42,819 bases of DNA from Alphaproteobacteria bacterium. Lineage in GTDB: Bacteria > Pseudomonadota > Alphaproteobacteria > Rhizobiales > JAKIUO01. Under the pieces are notes generated by a model that saw only the letters and a program-made list of their open reading frames with translations, did not search any database and was not told the origin of the DNA. The stretch lies in contig JAJRPI010000065.1 in NCBI GenBank assembly GCA_024280895.1, positions 1-42,819 on the forward strand, read 5' to 3'. The first letter of the stretch is position 1, and the number at the start of each line of letters is the position of its first letter. The position numbers and the translations under genes are program-made. Below, piece by piece: positions 8,082 through 16,455 of the stretch.

Positions 8082-8759
8082 ATGCATATCGAACCAGGAG
8101 TCGTCGACGCCGTCAAAATGACCCTCAGCTATGGAACCGCTATCACCGCCGTTGGTTTTGCCGGTAAGCTGGCTATTGAAACCGTTAAAAAGGATGGCCT
8201 GCTTTCTCTCACCGTGCGCAGCCTCTTCACCACCATTGCCGTCTTTTGTTATTTCCAGGTTTTGCCCCATCATCCTGTCGGGGTTTCCGAAGTTCATCTG
8301 ATCATGGGTTCAACCCTGTTCCTTATTTTTGGCGTTGCTCCCACCGCCATCGGCCTTGGCCTTGGTCTCGCGCTACAGGGTTTGCTCTTTGCCCCTCTTG
8401 ATCTGCCGCAATATGGCATCAACCTGACCACGCTACTGGTCCCGCTCTATGCCATGAGCGTGCTGGCTGGTAAAATCATCCCGACAAAAACCGCCTATAC
8501 AGATATAAAATATACGCAAGCTCTGGCACTTTCGGCGACCTATCAGGCTGGTATTGTTAGCTGGGTGGCGTTCTGGGCCTTTTATGGCCAAGGCTTTGGC
8601 GCGGAAAATCTGGCTAATGTGGTCCTGTTCGGCAGTGCCTATATGACCGTAATCATCATTGAACCACTTGTTGACCTCGCCGCTCTCGCTGCGGCCAAAT
8701 CATTTCGCACTCTCAATGGCAGCGCCCTTGTTGAAAGAAGACTGTTTGCCGCCGCCTGA
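8082..8759 (+). CDS. CbiM-like cobalt/nickel transport permease
   Basis: A 225-residue membrane protein with six or so hydrophobic segments that begins MHIEPG. His2 next to the free N-terminus is the metal-binding hallmark of CbiM/NikM substrate-specific components of energy-coupling-factor transporters. GVSEVHLIMGSTLFLIFGVA and LDLPQYGINLTTLLVPLYAM fit the family. The usual partners CbiN, CbiQ and CbiO are not in the window, so it may work alone, with CbtAB, or with an ATPase coded elsewhere. It lies 5 bases after cobB and before cbtB, inside the B12-controlled operon, which points to cobalt as the metal. The ECF family call is good; the transport mechanism is inference. Confidence 0.82.
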   Translation: MHIEPGVVDAVKMTLSYGTAITAVGFAGKLAIETVKKDGLLSLTVRSLFTTIAVFCYFQVLPHHPVGVSEVHLIMGSTLFLIFGVAPTAIGLGLGLALQGLLFAPLDLPQYGINLTTLLVPLYAMSVLAGKIIPTKTAYTDIKYTQALALSATYQAGIVSWVAFWAFYGQGFGAENLANVVLFGSAYMTVIIIEPLVDLAALAAAKSFRTLNGSALVERRLFAAA

Positions 8760-8803
8760 TTTGAACCGTAACAATTCCCGCAAGATAAAGGAAAAACCAT
8801 ATC

Positions 8804-8992
8804 ATGACCCCCAATCAAACCGAGCTAACTACCGCGCAGGCATCATCGCATTCAGCCACTCGCTTCATGCCAGCATTCGCCGCCGCCATCATTGGCATCG
8901 GCCTGCTGTTTGCGGCAGGTTTCGCCAACTCGCAAGTCCTGCACAATGCCGCTCATGACAGCCGTCACGCCGCTTCTTTTCCGTGCCACTAG
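8804..8992 (+). CDS. cbtB: Cobalt transporter subunit CbtB
   Basis: A 62-residue protein with one transmembrane helix (FMPAFAAAIIGIGLLFAAGF) and a short histidine-rich C-terminal tail, VLHNAAHDSRHAASFPCH. This ending (HN-x2-HD-x-RHA-x-FPCH) is the characteristic metal-binding signature of CbtB, the small subunit of the predicted cobalt transporter found next to cobalamin genes and under B12 riboswitches. A ribosome binding site AAAGGAAAA lies upstream of the ATG. The next gene is cbtA, the usual partner, 14 bases downstream. Confidence 0.92.
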   Translation: MTPNQTELTTAQASSHSATRFMPAFAAAIIGIGLLFAAGFANSQVLHNAAHDSRHAASFPCH

Positions 8993-9006
8993 TCTGGATT
9001 ATCAAA

Positions 9007-9708
9007 ATGAGTTTCTCAAAAATACTCAGTGCTGCTGCCCTGGCCAGCCTGTTCGCGGGCATATTACTGACCCTCGTTCAGCAAGTAGGAGTTATTCCCT
9101 CTATTCTGGAAGCTGAAAAATACGAAACCAGCACTCCCGCCGACACCAAAACGCCTACCACAACTCCCGCTCACGCGGAGCATGGCCATGACAGCCAAGC
9201 CTGGGCCCCGCAAGACGGATTGGAGCGAACATTCTTTACGTTCGCCGCCAATATTTTGATCGCTATGGGCTTCGCCTTGTTGCTTGGAGCGGCCGCCACA
9301 TTGAGCGGCAGACATATTAGCTGGAAATCCGGTCTTCTCTGGGGACTTGCCGGCTATTTTATCTTTTTCGTCGCGCCCTCATTGGGTCTCGCCCCTGAAC
9401 TTCCCGGAACGGAAGCGGCGGCTCTGCAAACAAGGCAAATCTGGTGGGCGGCCACTGCTATTTGCACGGCTGGTGGTCTGGCTTTAATGGTTTTTGCACC
9501 AAATTATCTGTTCAAAGGGATCGGTGTCATAATGCTGGTTGTGCCGCATCTTGTTGGCGCTCCCCACCCCGAACAACAGGCCGCGCTGGCCCCCCAAGAA
9601 CTGATCACCACATTCATCATCGCAACTGCCATTGCCAATGCGGTTTTCTGGTTAAGCCTTGGAGGGGCATACGGTTTCTTTAATCGAAAACTGATGGACG
9701 AAGTATGA
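9007..9708 (+). CDS. cbtA: Cobalt transporter subunit CbtA
   Basis: CbtA is the larger partner of CbtB, a predicted cobalt importer that often replaces ECF systems in alphaproteobacteria. I choose ATG 9007 (MSFSKILSAAALASLFAGIL), which begins at the first helix, over the GTG at 8983, which overlaps cbtB. The 233-residue protein has about five hydrophobic segments. A histidine-containing loop follows the first helix (AHAEHGHDSQAWAPQDGLER), then LFWG-like segments such as GLLWGLAGYFIFFVAPSLGL and APELPGTEAAALQTRQIWW, both typical of the family. It overlaps or abuts cobM. Function in cobalt uptake is known from genomic context of the family rather than from biochemistry. Confidence 0.9.
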   Translation: MSFSKILSAAALASLFAGILLTLVQQVGVIPSILEAEKYETSTPADTKTPTTTPAHAEHGHDSQAWAPQDGLERTFFTFAANILIAMGFALLLGAAATLSGRHISWKSGLLWGLAGYFIFFVAPSLGLAPELPGTEAAALQTRQIWWAATAICTAGGLALMVFAPNYLFKGIGVIMLVVPHLVGAPHPEQQAALAPQELITTFIIATAIANAVFWLSLGGAYGFFNRKLMDEV

Positions 9709-9722
9709 GTGATGGAGAGGGC

Positions 9723-10517
9723 ATGAGTAAAGTATGGTTTGTGGGGGCAGGTCCAGGGGATCCCGACCTCATCACGGTGAAGGGCCGCGATCTGATTGCC
9801 AAGGCCGGTGCGATCTTGTTTGCAGGTTCGCTGGTGTCGGTTGCGGCAACGCGCTGGGCCAGCGCAACTTGCGAGGTTGCCGATAGCAAGGGCATGACGC
9901 TCGAAGAAATCACCAGCTGGCTCATCGCCAAAGCCCAAAACCATGAAACCGTTATCCGTCTGCAAACCGGCGATCCGTCCTTGTATGGCGCCCTCATTGA
10001 AATGGTGCAGCCTTTAGACAAAGCGGGCATCAAGAGCGGTGTGGTCCCCGGCGTCTCATCGGCGATGGCATCGGTCGCTGCCGCCAGCGAAAGCCTGACC
10101 CTGCCAGAAGTCACGCAAACGGTGATCCTGACCCGTGTAGAGGGGCGCACCCCAATGCCGCCGGGGGAAGATCTGGTGGCGCTGGCCCGCCATCAATGTA
10201 CCTTATGCCTGTTTCTATCGATCACCCTCATACAAAAAATACAAAGCGACCTGTTGGAAGCTGGCTGGCAAAAAGAGGCGCTGGTGCTGGTCGTCCACAA
10301 GGCCAGCTGGCCCGATGAAGAAGTCATCGTGCGCAGCACCATCGAGACCCTTTATGACGATTGCCGCGCTGCCAAGATCAAATCGCAGGCAATGATTGTC
10401 GTCAGCCCGACGCTTGGGGCAAGAACGTGGTCGCAGCTCAAAAAATCAAAGCTCTATGACAAAGACTTTACGCACCGCTTTCGCAAAAGCGTTGCATTGC
10501 AGGAGAGAAAATCATGA
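9723..10517 (+). CDS. cobM: Precorrin-4 / cobalt-precorrin-4 C11-methyltransferase
   Basis: CobM/CbiF methylates C11 of the corrin precursor using S-adenosylmethionine. The N-terminal glycine-rich loop VWFVGAGPGDPDLITVKG, the QTGDPSLYGALIEM segment and VVPGVSSAMASVAAASES define the tetrapyrrole methylase family and the C11 class. I place the start at ATG 9723, preceded by GGAG at 9714-9717 with a 5-base spacer. The alternative ATG at 9705, in an ATGA overlap with cbtA, adds six residues (MSDGEG). The end overlaps the next gene by four bases. In this operon, with CbiX/CbiD/CbiG, its substrate is probably cobalt-precorrin-4. Confidence 0.94.
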   Translation: MSKVWFVGAGPGDPDLITVKGRDLIAKAGAILFAGSLVSVAATRWASATCEVADSKGMTLEEITSWLIAKAQNHETVIRLQTGDPSLYGALIEMVQPLDKAGIKSGVVPGVSSAMASVAAASESLTLPEVTQTVILTRVEGRTPMPPGEDLVALARHQCTLCLFLSITLIQKIQSDLLEAGWQKEALVLVVHKASWPDEEVIVRSTIETLYDDCRAAKIKSQAMIVVSPTLGARTWSQLKKSKLYDKDFTHRFRKSVALQERKS

Positions 10518-11395
10518 CCACCACTGTCCTCCTCGTTGGCCACGGCTCGCGCGTCGCAGCCGGTAATGCGGAAATCGAAAAATTCACGAAGATCTGGCAG
10601 GACCGCAATCCCACATGGAAAATCGAGCTGTGCTTTATCGAGTTCGCACCCATCACGCTAGATATGGGCCTTGCCAATGCAACCCACGGGGCCGACCGCG
10701 TCATTGTCGTGCCGCTAATCCTCAATGCTGCTGGACATGTGAAGATGGAGATCCCTCATCACATTGAAAAAGCCCGCAAGCAATATCCAGATGTCGAGTT
10801 CATCTATGCCCGCCATCTCGGCGCCAATGATAAAATGCTGGCCATCCTTAAACGCAACTTGCGCAAGGCGATGGAGACGATGGAAATGCCGGACCCCAAA
10901 ACCACCGGTGTGGTGCTGCTGGGGCGCGGTTCTTCTGACCGCATCGCCAATGGCGAAAACGCCAAGCTCTCACGCTATGTATTTGAAGAAAGCCAGCATG
11001 AGCTGGTGGACCCGGCCTTCACCGGCATCAGTTTTCCGCGTCTTGAAATGGCCGTGCAACGCCAGATCAAGCTGGGCATGATGCAAATCGCGGTGCTGCC
11101 CTATTATCTGTTTTCGGGCACCTTGATGGAGCGCATCAAGAAACAGATAGCGCGCCTGCAAAACCAATATCCGCAGATCAGTTTTGCTCTGGCCGAAAAT
11201 TTTGGTTTTGAAAACGAGATTTACGAGCTGCTTGATGAGCGGGTCCTTGAAGCAATGGCCAAGGACTATGACAACGATACGGAAGCGCATTACAAGCTGC
11301 ACGGCGAGCATTATGAGCACCATCACCACGATCATGGTGATGATCACGATCACTCTCATGACCATGACCACCCCCATGAGGAGGCGGTAACATGA
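10514..11395 (+). CDS. cbiX: Sirohydrochlorin cobaltochelatase with His-rich tail
   Basis: CbiX inserts Co2+ into sirohydrochlorin, the entry reaction of the early-cobalt pathway. The N-terminal half has VLLVGHGSRVAAGNAEIEKF with active His10 and the second metal-binding motif VPLILNAAGHVKMEIPHHI. The C-terminal half is a second, degenerate chelatase repeat (GVVLLGRGSSDRIANGENAK, AVLPYYLFSGTLMERIKK), so this is the long two-domain form. The last 30 residues are rich in His and Asp (HYEHHHHDHGDDHDHSHDHD and following), with 13 histidines that may hold or deliver cobalt. It overlaps cobM and cobH by ATGA. Its presence and the lack of CobNST in the window mark the pathway as early-cobalt. Confidence 0.94.
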   Translation: MTTTVLLVGHGSRVAAGNAEIEKFTKIWQDRNPTWKIELCFIEFAPITLDMGLANATHGADRVIVVPLILNAAGHVKMEIPHHIEKARKQYPDVEFIYARHLGANDKMLAILKRNLRKAMETMEMPDPKTTGVVLLGRGSSDRIANGENAKLSRYVFEESQHELVDPAFTGISFPRLEMAVQRQIKLGMMQIAVLPYYLFSGTLMERIKKQIARLQNQYPQISFALAENFGFENEIYELLDERVLEAMAKDYDNDTEAHYKLHGEHYEHHHHDHGDDHDHSHDHDHPHEEAVT

Positions 11396-12060
11396 GCAAT
11401 ATTGTAACCGAACAAATGACCAAAGCCGGTCAACAGATCGAGCATGACAGTTTTGCCATTGTCGATCATGAAGCTGGAGAGCGCGGAAATTATAGCGAGG
11501 CGCAGTGGCAGATTGTCCGGCGTATGATCCACGCCACCGCTGATTTTGAATTTAACGGCCTCGCGGAATTTCACCCCGATTGTGTCAGTGCTGGGCTTGA
11601 AGCCATCATGGCTGGGGCCGCCATTGTCGCCGATGTGGAAATGATCTGCGTGGGACTGTCAAAACCCCGTCTGTCGCATTTTGGCGTCGTGCCTCATCAT
11701 TTCATCTCCGATGAAGACGTCATCAAGAAAGCCAAGGAAGTCAATAGCACCAGAGCCGTGCAAGCCATGCGCAAGGCGCAAAATCTTGACCTGCTCGATG
11801 GCGGTATCGTGGCTGTTGGCAATGCACCCACCGCTTTGCTCGAAATGATCAAGCTGATCAAGGGCGAAGGGGTCAAGCCAGCCCTCATTGTTGGCATGCC
11901 TGTTGGCTTTGTGTCAGCGGCAGAATCAAAAGACGCTCTGGCAGAACTAACCGATATTCCCTGGATGATCACCCGCGGGCGCAAAGGCGGCTCGACGCTG
12001 GTGGTCGCCGCTATCCATGCACTGCTGGCTTTGGCCGAAACAAAGCAAAAGGCGAGCTAG
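11392..12060 (+). CDS. cobH: Precorrin-8X / cobalt-precorrin-8 methylmutase
   Basis: CobH/CbiC moves the methyl group from C11 to C12, giving (cobalt-)hydrogenobyrinate. The catalytic histidine is in VRRMIHATADFEFNG, followed by the family motifs AAIVADVEMICVGLSK, GGIVAVGNAPTALLEMI and PALIVGMPVGFVSAAESK, and the C-terminal TRGRKGGSTLVVAAIHALL. The length of 222 residues is usual. The ribosome binding site GGAGGCGG sits in the end of cbiX. Its stop shares one base with the cbiD start. The call is secure. Confidence 0.96.
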   Translation: MSNIVTEQMTKAGQQIEHDSFAIVDHEAGERGNYSEAQWQIVRRMIHATADFEFNGLAEFHPDCVSAGLEAIMAGAAIVADVEMICVGLSKPRLSHFGVVPHHFISDEDVIKKAKEVNSTRAVQAMRKAQNLDLLDGGIVAVGNAPTALLEMIKLIKGEGVKPALIVGMPVGFVSAAESKDALAELTDIPWMITRGRKGGSTLVVAAIHALLALAETKQKAS

Positions 12061-13196
12061 TGGCCGATAAACCAAAGAAAAAGAAACGCGGAGATCGGAC
12101 CGGCTTTACCACTGGCGCCTGCTCGGCTGCGGCTGCAAAAGCAGCTACCCTTGGGCTCGTCACAGGAAAAATTCCCGATCATGTAGAATGCAAGCTTCCC
12201 AATGGTCAACTGGTCAAGTTTGAGGTTATTGAAGCGCGCCTCAACGATAATTGTGCCCATGCTGTTATCATCAAGGATGCTGGCGATGACCCCGATTGCA
12301 CCGACAAAGCCCACCTCACCGCTGATGTCTGCCTGCTCCCCAATGCCAGCGGCGAAGTGCTGCTGAAAGGGGGCGATGGTGTTGGTACCGTCACCCTCAC
12401 CGGGCTTGGTCTGGAAGTTGGCGGCCCCGCCATCAATCCGGTACCGCGTCAAAATATAGAGGAAAATGTGCGCTCAGCCGGAAGCAAACTTTTACAAAAA
12501 CAAGGACTGGAAGTGACCATTTCTGTGCCCGACGGCGAGAAAATGGCGACCCGCTCCATCAATGCCCGCCTTGGCATATTGGGCGGCATTTCGATCCTTG
12601 GCACGACCGGCATCGTGCGGCCCTATTCAACGGTTGCTTTTCGGGCCAGCGTTATTCAGGGCATTGAAGTCGCCAAAGCCAATGGCGAAGATACTATCGT
12701 GCTGACCACCGGCGGGCGCACTGAAAAATTCGTCATCCAGCAGCTCTCGCACCTGCCCCCCGTTTGCTTCGTGCAAATGGGCGACTTCTTGCGCTATGCC
12801 CTCGACACCTCAGTTAAAGAAGAGATCAAACATGTCATCATTGGCGGCATGATCGGCAAGCTCACCAAGATCGCCCAAGGGGAAACCATCACCCATGCCG
12901 GGCGCTCCAAGGTCAACACACAAATGCTGGCAGATATTGCCAGAGATCTGGGCGTCGAGGAAGATATCTGCCAGGAAATCGCCACCGCCATCACCGCACG
13001 CTTCGCCATTGAACGCCTCGAACCGCTAGGGCTTGATATCGCGTTCCAGCAAGCGGTTGCAGAAAAAGTCATTGATACTTTGATGGGGCGCTATCCAGAC
13101 AAGTTTACCCTGCAAGTTCTGGTCAGTGATTTCAAAGGCACGCAGGTGGCACAAGCCAGCTCAAAAGGGGCCAGCTCGCAAGGGAGCGATCAATGA
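12060..13196 (+). CDS. cbiD: Cobalt-precorrin-5B C1-methyltransferase
   Basis: CbiD methylates C1 of cobalt-precorrin-5B and is specific to the early-cobalt (anaerobic) pathway, where it stands in for CobF. The 378-residue protein starts at GTG 12060, which shares its G with the cobH TAG stop. Its N-terminus KKKKRGDRTGFTTGACSAAA has the RTGFTTGACAAAA-type signature of the family. Further motifs are GGDGVGTVTLTGL, ISILGTTGIVRPYS, IVLTTGGRTEKF, FVQMGDFL and IGGMIGKLTKIAQG. The presence of CbiD is one of the clearest signs that cobalt is inserted early here. The C-terminal tail (QASSKGASSQGSDQ) is low-complexity. Confidence 0.96.
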   Translation: MADKPKKKKRGDRTGFTTGACSAAAAKAATLGLVTGKIPDHVECKLPNGQLVKFEVIEARLNDNCAHAVIIKDAGDDPDCTDKAHLTADVCLLPNASGEVLLKGGDGVGTVTLTGLGLEVGGPAINPVPRQNIEENVRSAGSKLLQKQGLEVTISVPDGEKMATRSINARLGILGGISILGTTGIVRPYSTVAFRASVIQGIEVAKANGEDTIVLTTGGRTEKFVIQQLSHLPPVCFVQMGDFLRYALDTSVKEEIKHVIIGGMIGKLTKIAQGETITHAGRSKVNTQMLADIARDLGVEEDICQEIATAITARFAIERLEPLGLDIAFQQAVAEKVIDTLMGRYPDKFTLQVLVSDFKGTQVAQASSKGASSQGSDQ

Positions 13197-14524
13197 ACCA
13201 GCCAACAAAATTAGTTGCCTCTGATACCCCCACCATCAATCCTTGCCGCATTATCGGCGTGCTTGATGATGGCGTATCGGGACTATCTGAGCCCATGCTT
13301 GATCATATCAGATCCGCCGACCTGGTGATTGGTGGCACCCGCACGCTCAAACTGTTCGAGCAGATTTTTGCCAGCGATTGCCAGACATTTGATCTCACTG
13401 GCAAGCTCATGAAAGTTCCTGAGCAGATCAGTCAGGCCCAAAGCGAAGGCAAACGCGTTGTCGTGCTGGCTACCGGCGATCCTTTGTGCCATGGCATCGC
13501 GGGTTTTTTGCAGTCGCGGCTTTGCATTGAAGCCTTTGAAATCTTGCCCAACCTGTCCATGGTGCAACTGGCCTGTGCTCGTCTTGGCATCCCGTGGAGC
13601 GAGCTGAAAATAGTTTCGGTGCATAGCAAGGATGCAGGAGAATGGGACCGCGCCAAAGGCGTTGATCACGGCCTGTATCCAGTGCTGCATGCCGCACAAC
13701 ATCATGACCGCATGGCGATTTTTACCAGCCCCGACAACAGCCCCGCGCGACTGGCCCGCATGCTGCTGGCGCAAGGTCTGCAAGATGATTTTCAAATGGC
13801 GGTGGTTGAGCATATCGCGCGCGACAGCGAGCGCCTCATCACAGATCTCTCTATCGAAGAGGCGGCTGATCACTCATATGCAGAACCCAACATGATGTTG
13901 CTGTGGCGGGTGAGCGCTCGCGCAAATGACGTGCGCTTTGGATTGCCCGACGAACGCTTTCATCAGCGCAAACCTGATAAAGGGCTGATCACCAAACGAG
14001 AAGTGCGCGCCGTTTCGCTGGCCCGCATGCAGTTGCGCAAAAACAGCATTGTCTGGGATATTGGTGCTGGCTCTGGCTCCGTTGGCCTTGAAGCAGCCCG
14101 CCTTGTGAGCGATGGCTATGTCTACGCCATTGAAAAAAACGAAGCGGATGCAGCAATCGCTGAACATAACCGCCGTGACCTTGGCGTTCACAATTATTAC
14201 CTGACACATAACAAGGCCCCTGATGGGCTTGTTATGTGGCCCGATCCCGACGCCGTTTTCATCGGCGGTTCTGGCGGTAATCTGGGGGATCTCATCCGTC
14301 TCATTATGGGGCGCTTGAAACCACAGGGCACCCTCATCATGAATTTTGTCACCATTGAAAATCTGGCCGCCGCGACAGATATGCTGAAAGAATTAGATGT
14401 CAGCTGGGACGTCACCCAAATGCAGGTATCGCGTTCGCGCCCTATCTTGCACATGCACCGTTTTGCGGCCGAAAATCTTGTGTGGATCATTAGCGCCCAA
14501 CAGACAAAGGATGACAGCCAATGA
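13193..14524 (+). CDS. cobL: Bifunctional C5,15-methyltransferase and decarboxylase (CbiE-CbiT fusion)
   Basis: CobL methylates C5 and C15 and removes the acetate carboxyl from C12. The N-terminal 225 residues are the CbiE methylase fold (CRIIGVLDDGVSGLSEPMLD, VVLATGDPLCHGIAGFLQSR, IFTSPDNSPARLARMLLAQG). From about residue 250 the chain is CbiT, with RFGLPDERFHQRKPDKGLIT, the S-adenosylmethionine motif IVWDIGAGSGSVGLEAARL, YAIEKNEADA and AVFIGGSGGNLGDLI. The fusion is normal in alphaproteobacteria. In this operon the substrate would be the cobalt-containing intermediate. Starts and stops overlap the neighbours by four bases (ATGA on both sides). Confidence 0.95.
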   Translation: MNQPTKLVASDTPTINPCRIIGVLDDGVSGLSEPMLDHIRSADLVIGGTRTLKLFEQIFASDCQTFDLTGKLMKVPEQISQAQSEGKRVVVLATGDPLCHGIAGFLQSRLCIEAFEILPNLSMVQLACARLGIPWSELKIVSVHSKDAGEWDRAKGVDHGLYPVLHAAQHHDRMAIFTSPDNSPARLARMLLAQGLQDDFQMAVVEHIARDSERLITDLSIEEAADHSYAEPNMMLLWRVSARANDVRFGLPDERFHQRKPDKGLITKREVRAVSLARMQLRKNSIVWDIGAGSGSVGLEAARLVSDGYVYAIEKNEADAAIAEHNRRDLGVHNYYLTHNKAPDGLVMWPDPDAVFIGGSGGNLGDLIRLIMGRLKPQGTLIMNFVTIENLAAATDMLKELDVSWDVTQMQVSRSRPILHMHRFAAENLVWIISAQQTKDDSQ

Positions 14525-15312
14525 GTAGCGGAAAACTATATGGCGTCTCGGTTGGCCCCGGCGACCCGGATCTCATGACGCGGCGCGCCTATGCTCTGCT
14601 GCAAGAAAGCGCCTATTGGACTTATCCTGTACGCAATTCAAAAAGCGACAGCTATGCCTTGAATATAGCGACACGTGCCGGCCTTTCCCCGCCTAGCGAT
14701 CATTGCGCGCTGATCTTTCCCATGACCCATGACGAAAGCAAGCTTGGCAAATTCCGCCAAAGGGCGGCGGAAAAAGTGCTGGAGGTTTTGAGCACCGGGA
14801 ATGATGTGATGTTTCTGGTGGAGGGAGATGCCTCAACTTATTCGACGTTTGGGCATTTGGCTCGCCATGTCATTGACATGGATAGCAGCATCGAGATTGA
14901 AACCATTGCGGGAGTTTCCTCGTTCAACGCCGCCGCCGCCCGTCTGCAGTTTCCGCTCACCGAGGTGGACGATAAAATGGCGGTGATCCCAGCCAATTAT
15001 GGTATTGAGACCATTGATCAATTGCTCAATGATTTCGACACGCTGGTGCTCATGAAAGTCAAACCACTGCTCGATGATATCATTGCCCTGCTTGAAAAGC
15101 GCGGGCTTGTTGAGCACGCCGCCTTCATTGAAAAAGCTGGCAGCCTGGAAGAGCGCGTGGTGCGCGATGTTTCTACTCTCAAGGGCCAAACCGTCAACTA
15201 TCTATCCTTGATGCTGGTCAAAAATCCAGATCATGAGCGCGGTGAAATCTTGCGCGGTTGCCGCAAGAAATCCACTGACAACAGCAAGCAAGAAAGTGTT
15301 TTGAACGCATGA
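14521..15312 (+). CDS. cobI: Precorrin-2 / cobalt-precorrin-2 C20-methyltransferase
   Basis: CobI/CbiL methylates C20, the carbon later expelled during ring contraction. The 263-residue protein starts MSSGKLYGVSVGPGDPDLMT, with the SAM-binding glycine-rich loop and the RRAYALLQES sequence of this class. DVMFLVEGDASTYSTFGHLA and TIAGVSSFNAAAARLQFPLT match the tetrapyrrole methylase family. FDTLVLMKVKPLLDDIIALL and ERVVRDVSTLKGQTVNYLSL fit the C-terminal domain. In this gene set, with CbiX upstream, cobalt-sirohydrochlorin is the likely substrate. It overlaps cobL and cbiG by ATGA junctions. Confidence 0.95.
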   Translation: MSSGKLYGVSVGPGDPDLMTRRAYALLQESAYWTYPVRNSKSDSYALNIATRAGLSPPSDHCALIFPMTHDESKLGKFRQRAAEKVLEVLSTGNDVMFLVEGDASTYSTFGHLARHVIDMDSSIEIETIAGVSSFNAAAARLQFPLTEVDDKMAVIPANYGIETIDQLLNDFDTLVLMKVKPLLDDIIALLEKRGLVEHAAFIEKAGSLEERVVRDVSTLKGQTVNYLSLMLVKNPDHERGEILRGCRKKSTDNSKQESVLNA

Positions 15313-16052
15313 CCAATACCCCAGATCAAAAAGTCGCATTACTCGCCATCACCAAACATGGCTGCGAACTCGTCAAGAAAGCCGCCGGTGAGCTGCCAGA
15401 TGCGACCATTGCCGTGCCCATAAAATTCGCTGAAAATTTTGAGGACTTCAAAGATCGGCTGCACGCCTATGAAGGACCGTCAAAAGCGCAGGTCGGCACT
15501 TTGTTTGAGCAATTCGATCAGATCGTTTTCTTCGTATCACTGGGGGCGGTTGTGCGGCTTATTGCTCCCCATCTCAAAGGAAAAGAAGTTGACCCCGGCG
15601 TATTGGTGGTGGACGATGCGGCGCAATATGTCATCCCCGTTTTGTCGGGACATGTCGGCGGCGCCAATGAATTTGCCGAACAGCTTGCAACCATATTGGG
15701 GGGGCGTGCCGTACTCACCACCGCATCTGATGCGCGTAAAACAATCGCCGTTGATATATTGGGGCGCGAGCTTGGCTGGAAAATCGAAGCGCCGAAATGG
15801 AACCTCATTCGCGTCTCGGCCCATGTTGTCAATGATGAACCCGTGGCGCTGGTGCAAGAATGCGGCTCCAAGGACTGGTGGAAGTTAAAAACACCCTTAC
15901 CCAAAAACATTCATCTATTTGAGCGATTGGAAGATGTCGATCTCGATGCTCACAAAAGCGTTTTGTGGATCACCCAAAAGGAAGTCCCGCAATCCATGTG
16001 GGACGAGATGGTCGAGCGCTTAATCGTCTACCGCCCGCCAGAAGGACAATAG
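15309..16052 (+). CDS. cbiG: Cobalt-precorrin-5A hydrolase, N-terminal and central domains
   Basis: CbiG opens the delta-lactone of cobalt-precorrin-5A and releases acetaldehyde, a step specific to the early-cobalt route. The 247 residues carry the CbiG N-terminal domain (VALLAITKHGCELVKKAAGE, IVFFVSLGAVVRLIAPHLKG, DPGVLVVDDAAQYVIPVLSG and HVGGANEFAEQLA) and the central domain (TIAVDILGRELGWKIEAPKW). Full CbiG has a third, C-terminal domain, which here is the separate next gene (cobE). The stop is one base from the cobE start. The split is a matter of gene structure, not damage, since both frames are intact. Confidence 0.93.
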   Translation: MTNTPDQKVALLAITKHGCELVKKAAGELPDATIAVPIKFAENFEDFKDRLHAYEGPSKAQVGTLFEQFDQIVFFVSLGAVVRLIAPHLKGKEVDPGVLVVDDAAQYVIPVLSGHVGGANEFAEQLATILGGRAVLTTASDARKTIAVDILGRELGWKIEAPKWNLIRVSAHVVNDEPVALVQECGSKDWWKLKTPLPKNIHLFERLEDVDLDAHKSVLWITQKEVPQSMWDEMVERLIVYRPPEGQ

Positions 16053-16053
16053 C

Positions 16054-16455
16054 ATGAAGGTCATTCTTGGCATGGGCTGTGATCGCGGCACGCCAAAAGC
16101 CACATTGGAGACGGCCATCGATCTGGCGCTTGGCACCATTGATCTGGCACGAAGTGCCGTCATATCTATGGCCACCATCGATAAGAAAAATGATGAAGTA
16201 GCTCTGCTGGCATTGTCCAGCGATCACGACTGGCCGCTGCAATTTTTTACCGCCCAGCAGCTGGCAGTGGTCGAGGTGCCCAATCCCTCTGAAGTGGTAC
16301 GCAAATTTATGGGCACGCCCGCCGTGTCGGAAGCTGCCGCCATATTGGCCGCCAAAACCGACATGAGTGATCTGCTGGTGGAAAAATTCAAACACAAAGG
16401 AGCGGATGGTAAAAACGCCACCGTCTCCATCGTTCAACTGAAGGAACAAGCATGA
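16054..16455 (+). CDS. cobE: CobE / CbiG C-terminal domain protein
   Basis: A 133-residue protein that starts MKVILGMGCDRGTPKATLET, matching the G-x-GC-x-RGT-x motif at the N-terminus of CobE and of the C-terminal domain of CbiG. The rest is typical (FFTAQQLAVVEVPNPSEVVR, GTPAVSEAAAILAA). In organisms with intact CbiG this domain is fused; here it is a stand-alone gene directly after the shortened cbiG, so together they make the full activity. In aerobic operons CobE is also found and its role is not well defined. Its ribosome binding site AGAAGGA is in the end of cbiG and its stop overlaps cobJ (ATGA). Confidence 0.9.
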   Translation: MKVILGMGCDRGTPKATLETAIDLALGTIDLARSAVISMATIDKKNDEVALLALSSDHDWPLQFFTAQQLAVVEVPNPSEVVRKFMGTPAVSEAAAILAAKTDMSDLLVEKFKHKGADGKNATVSIVQLKEQA

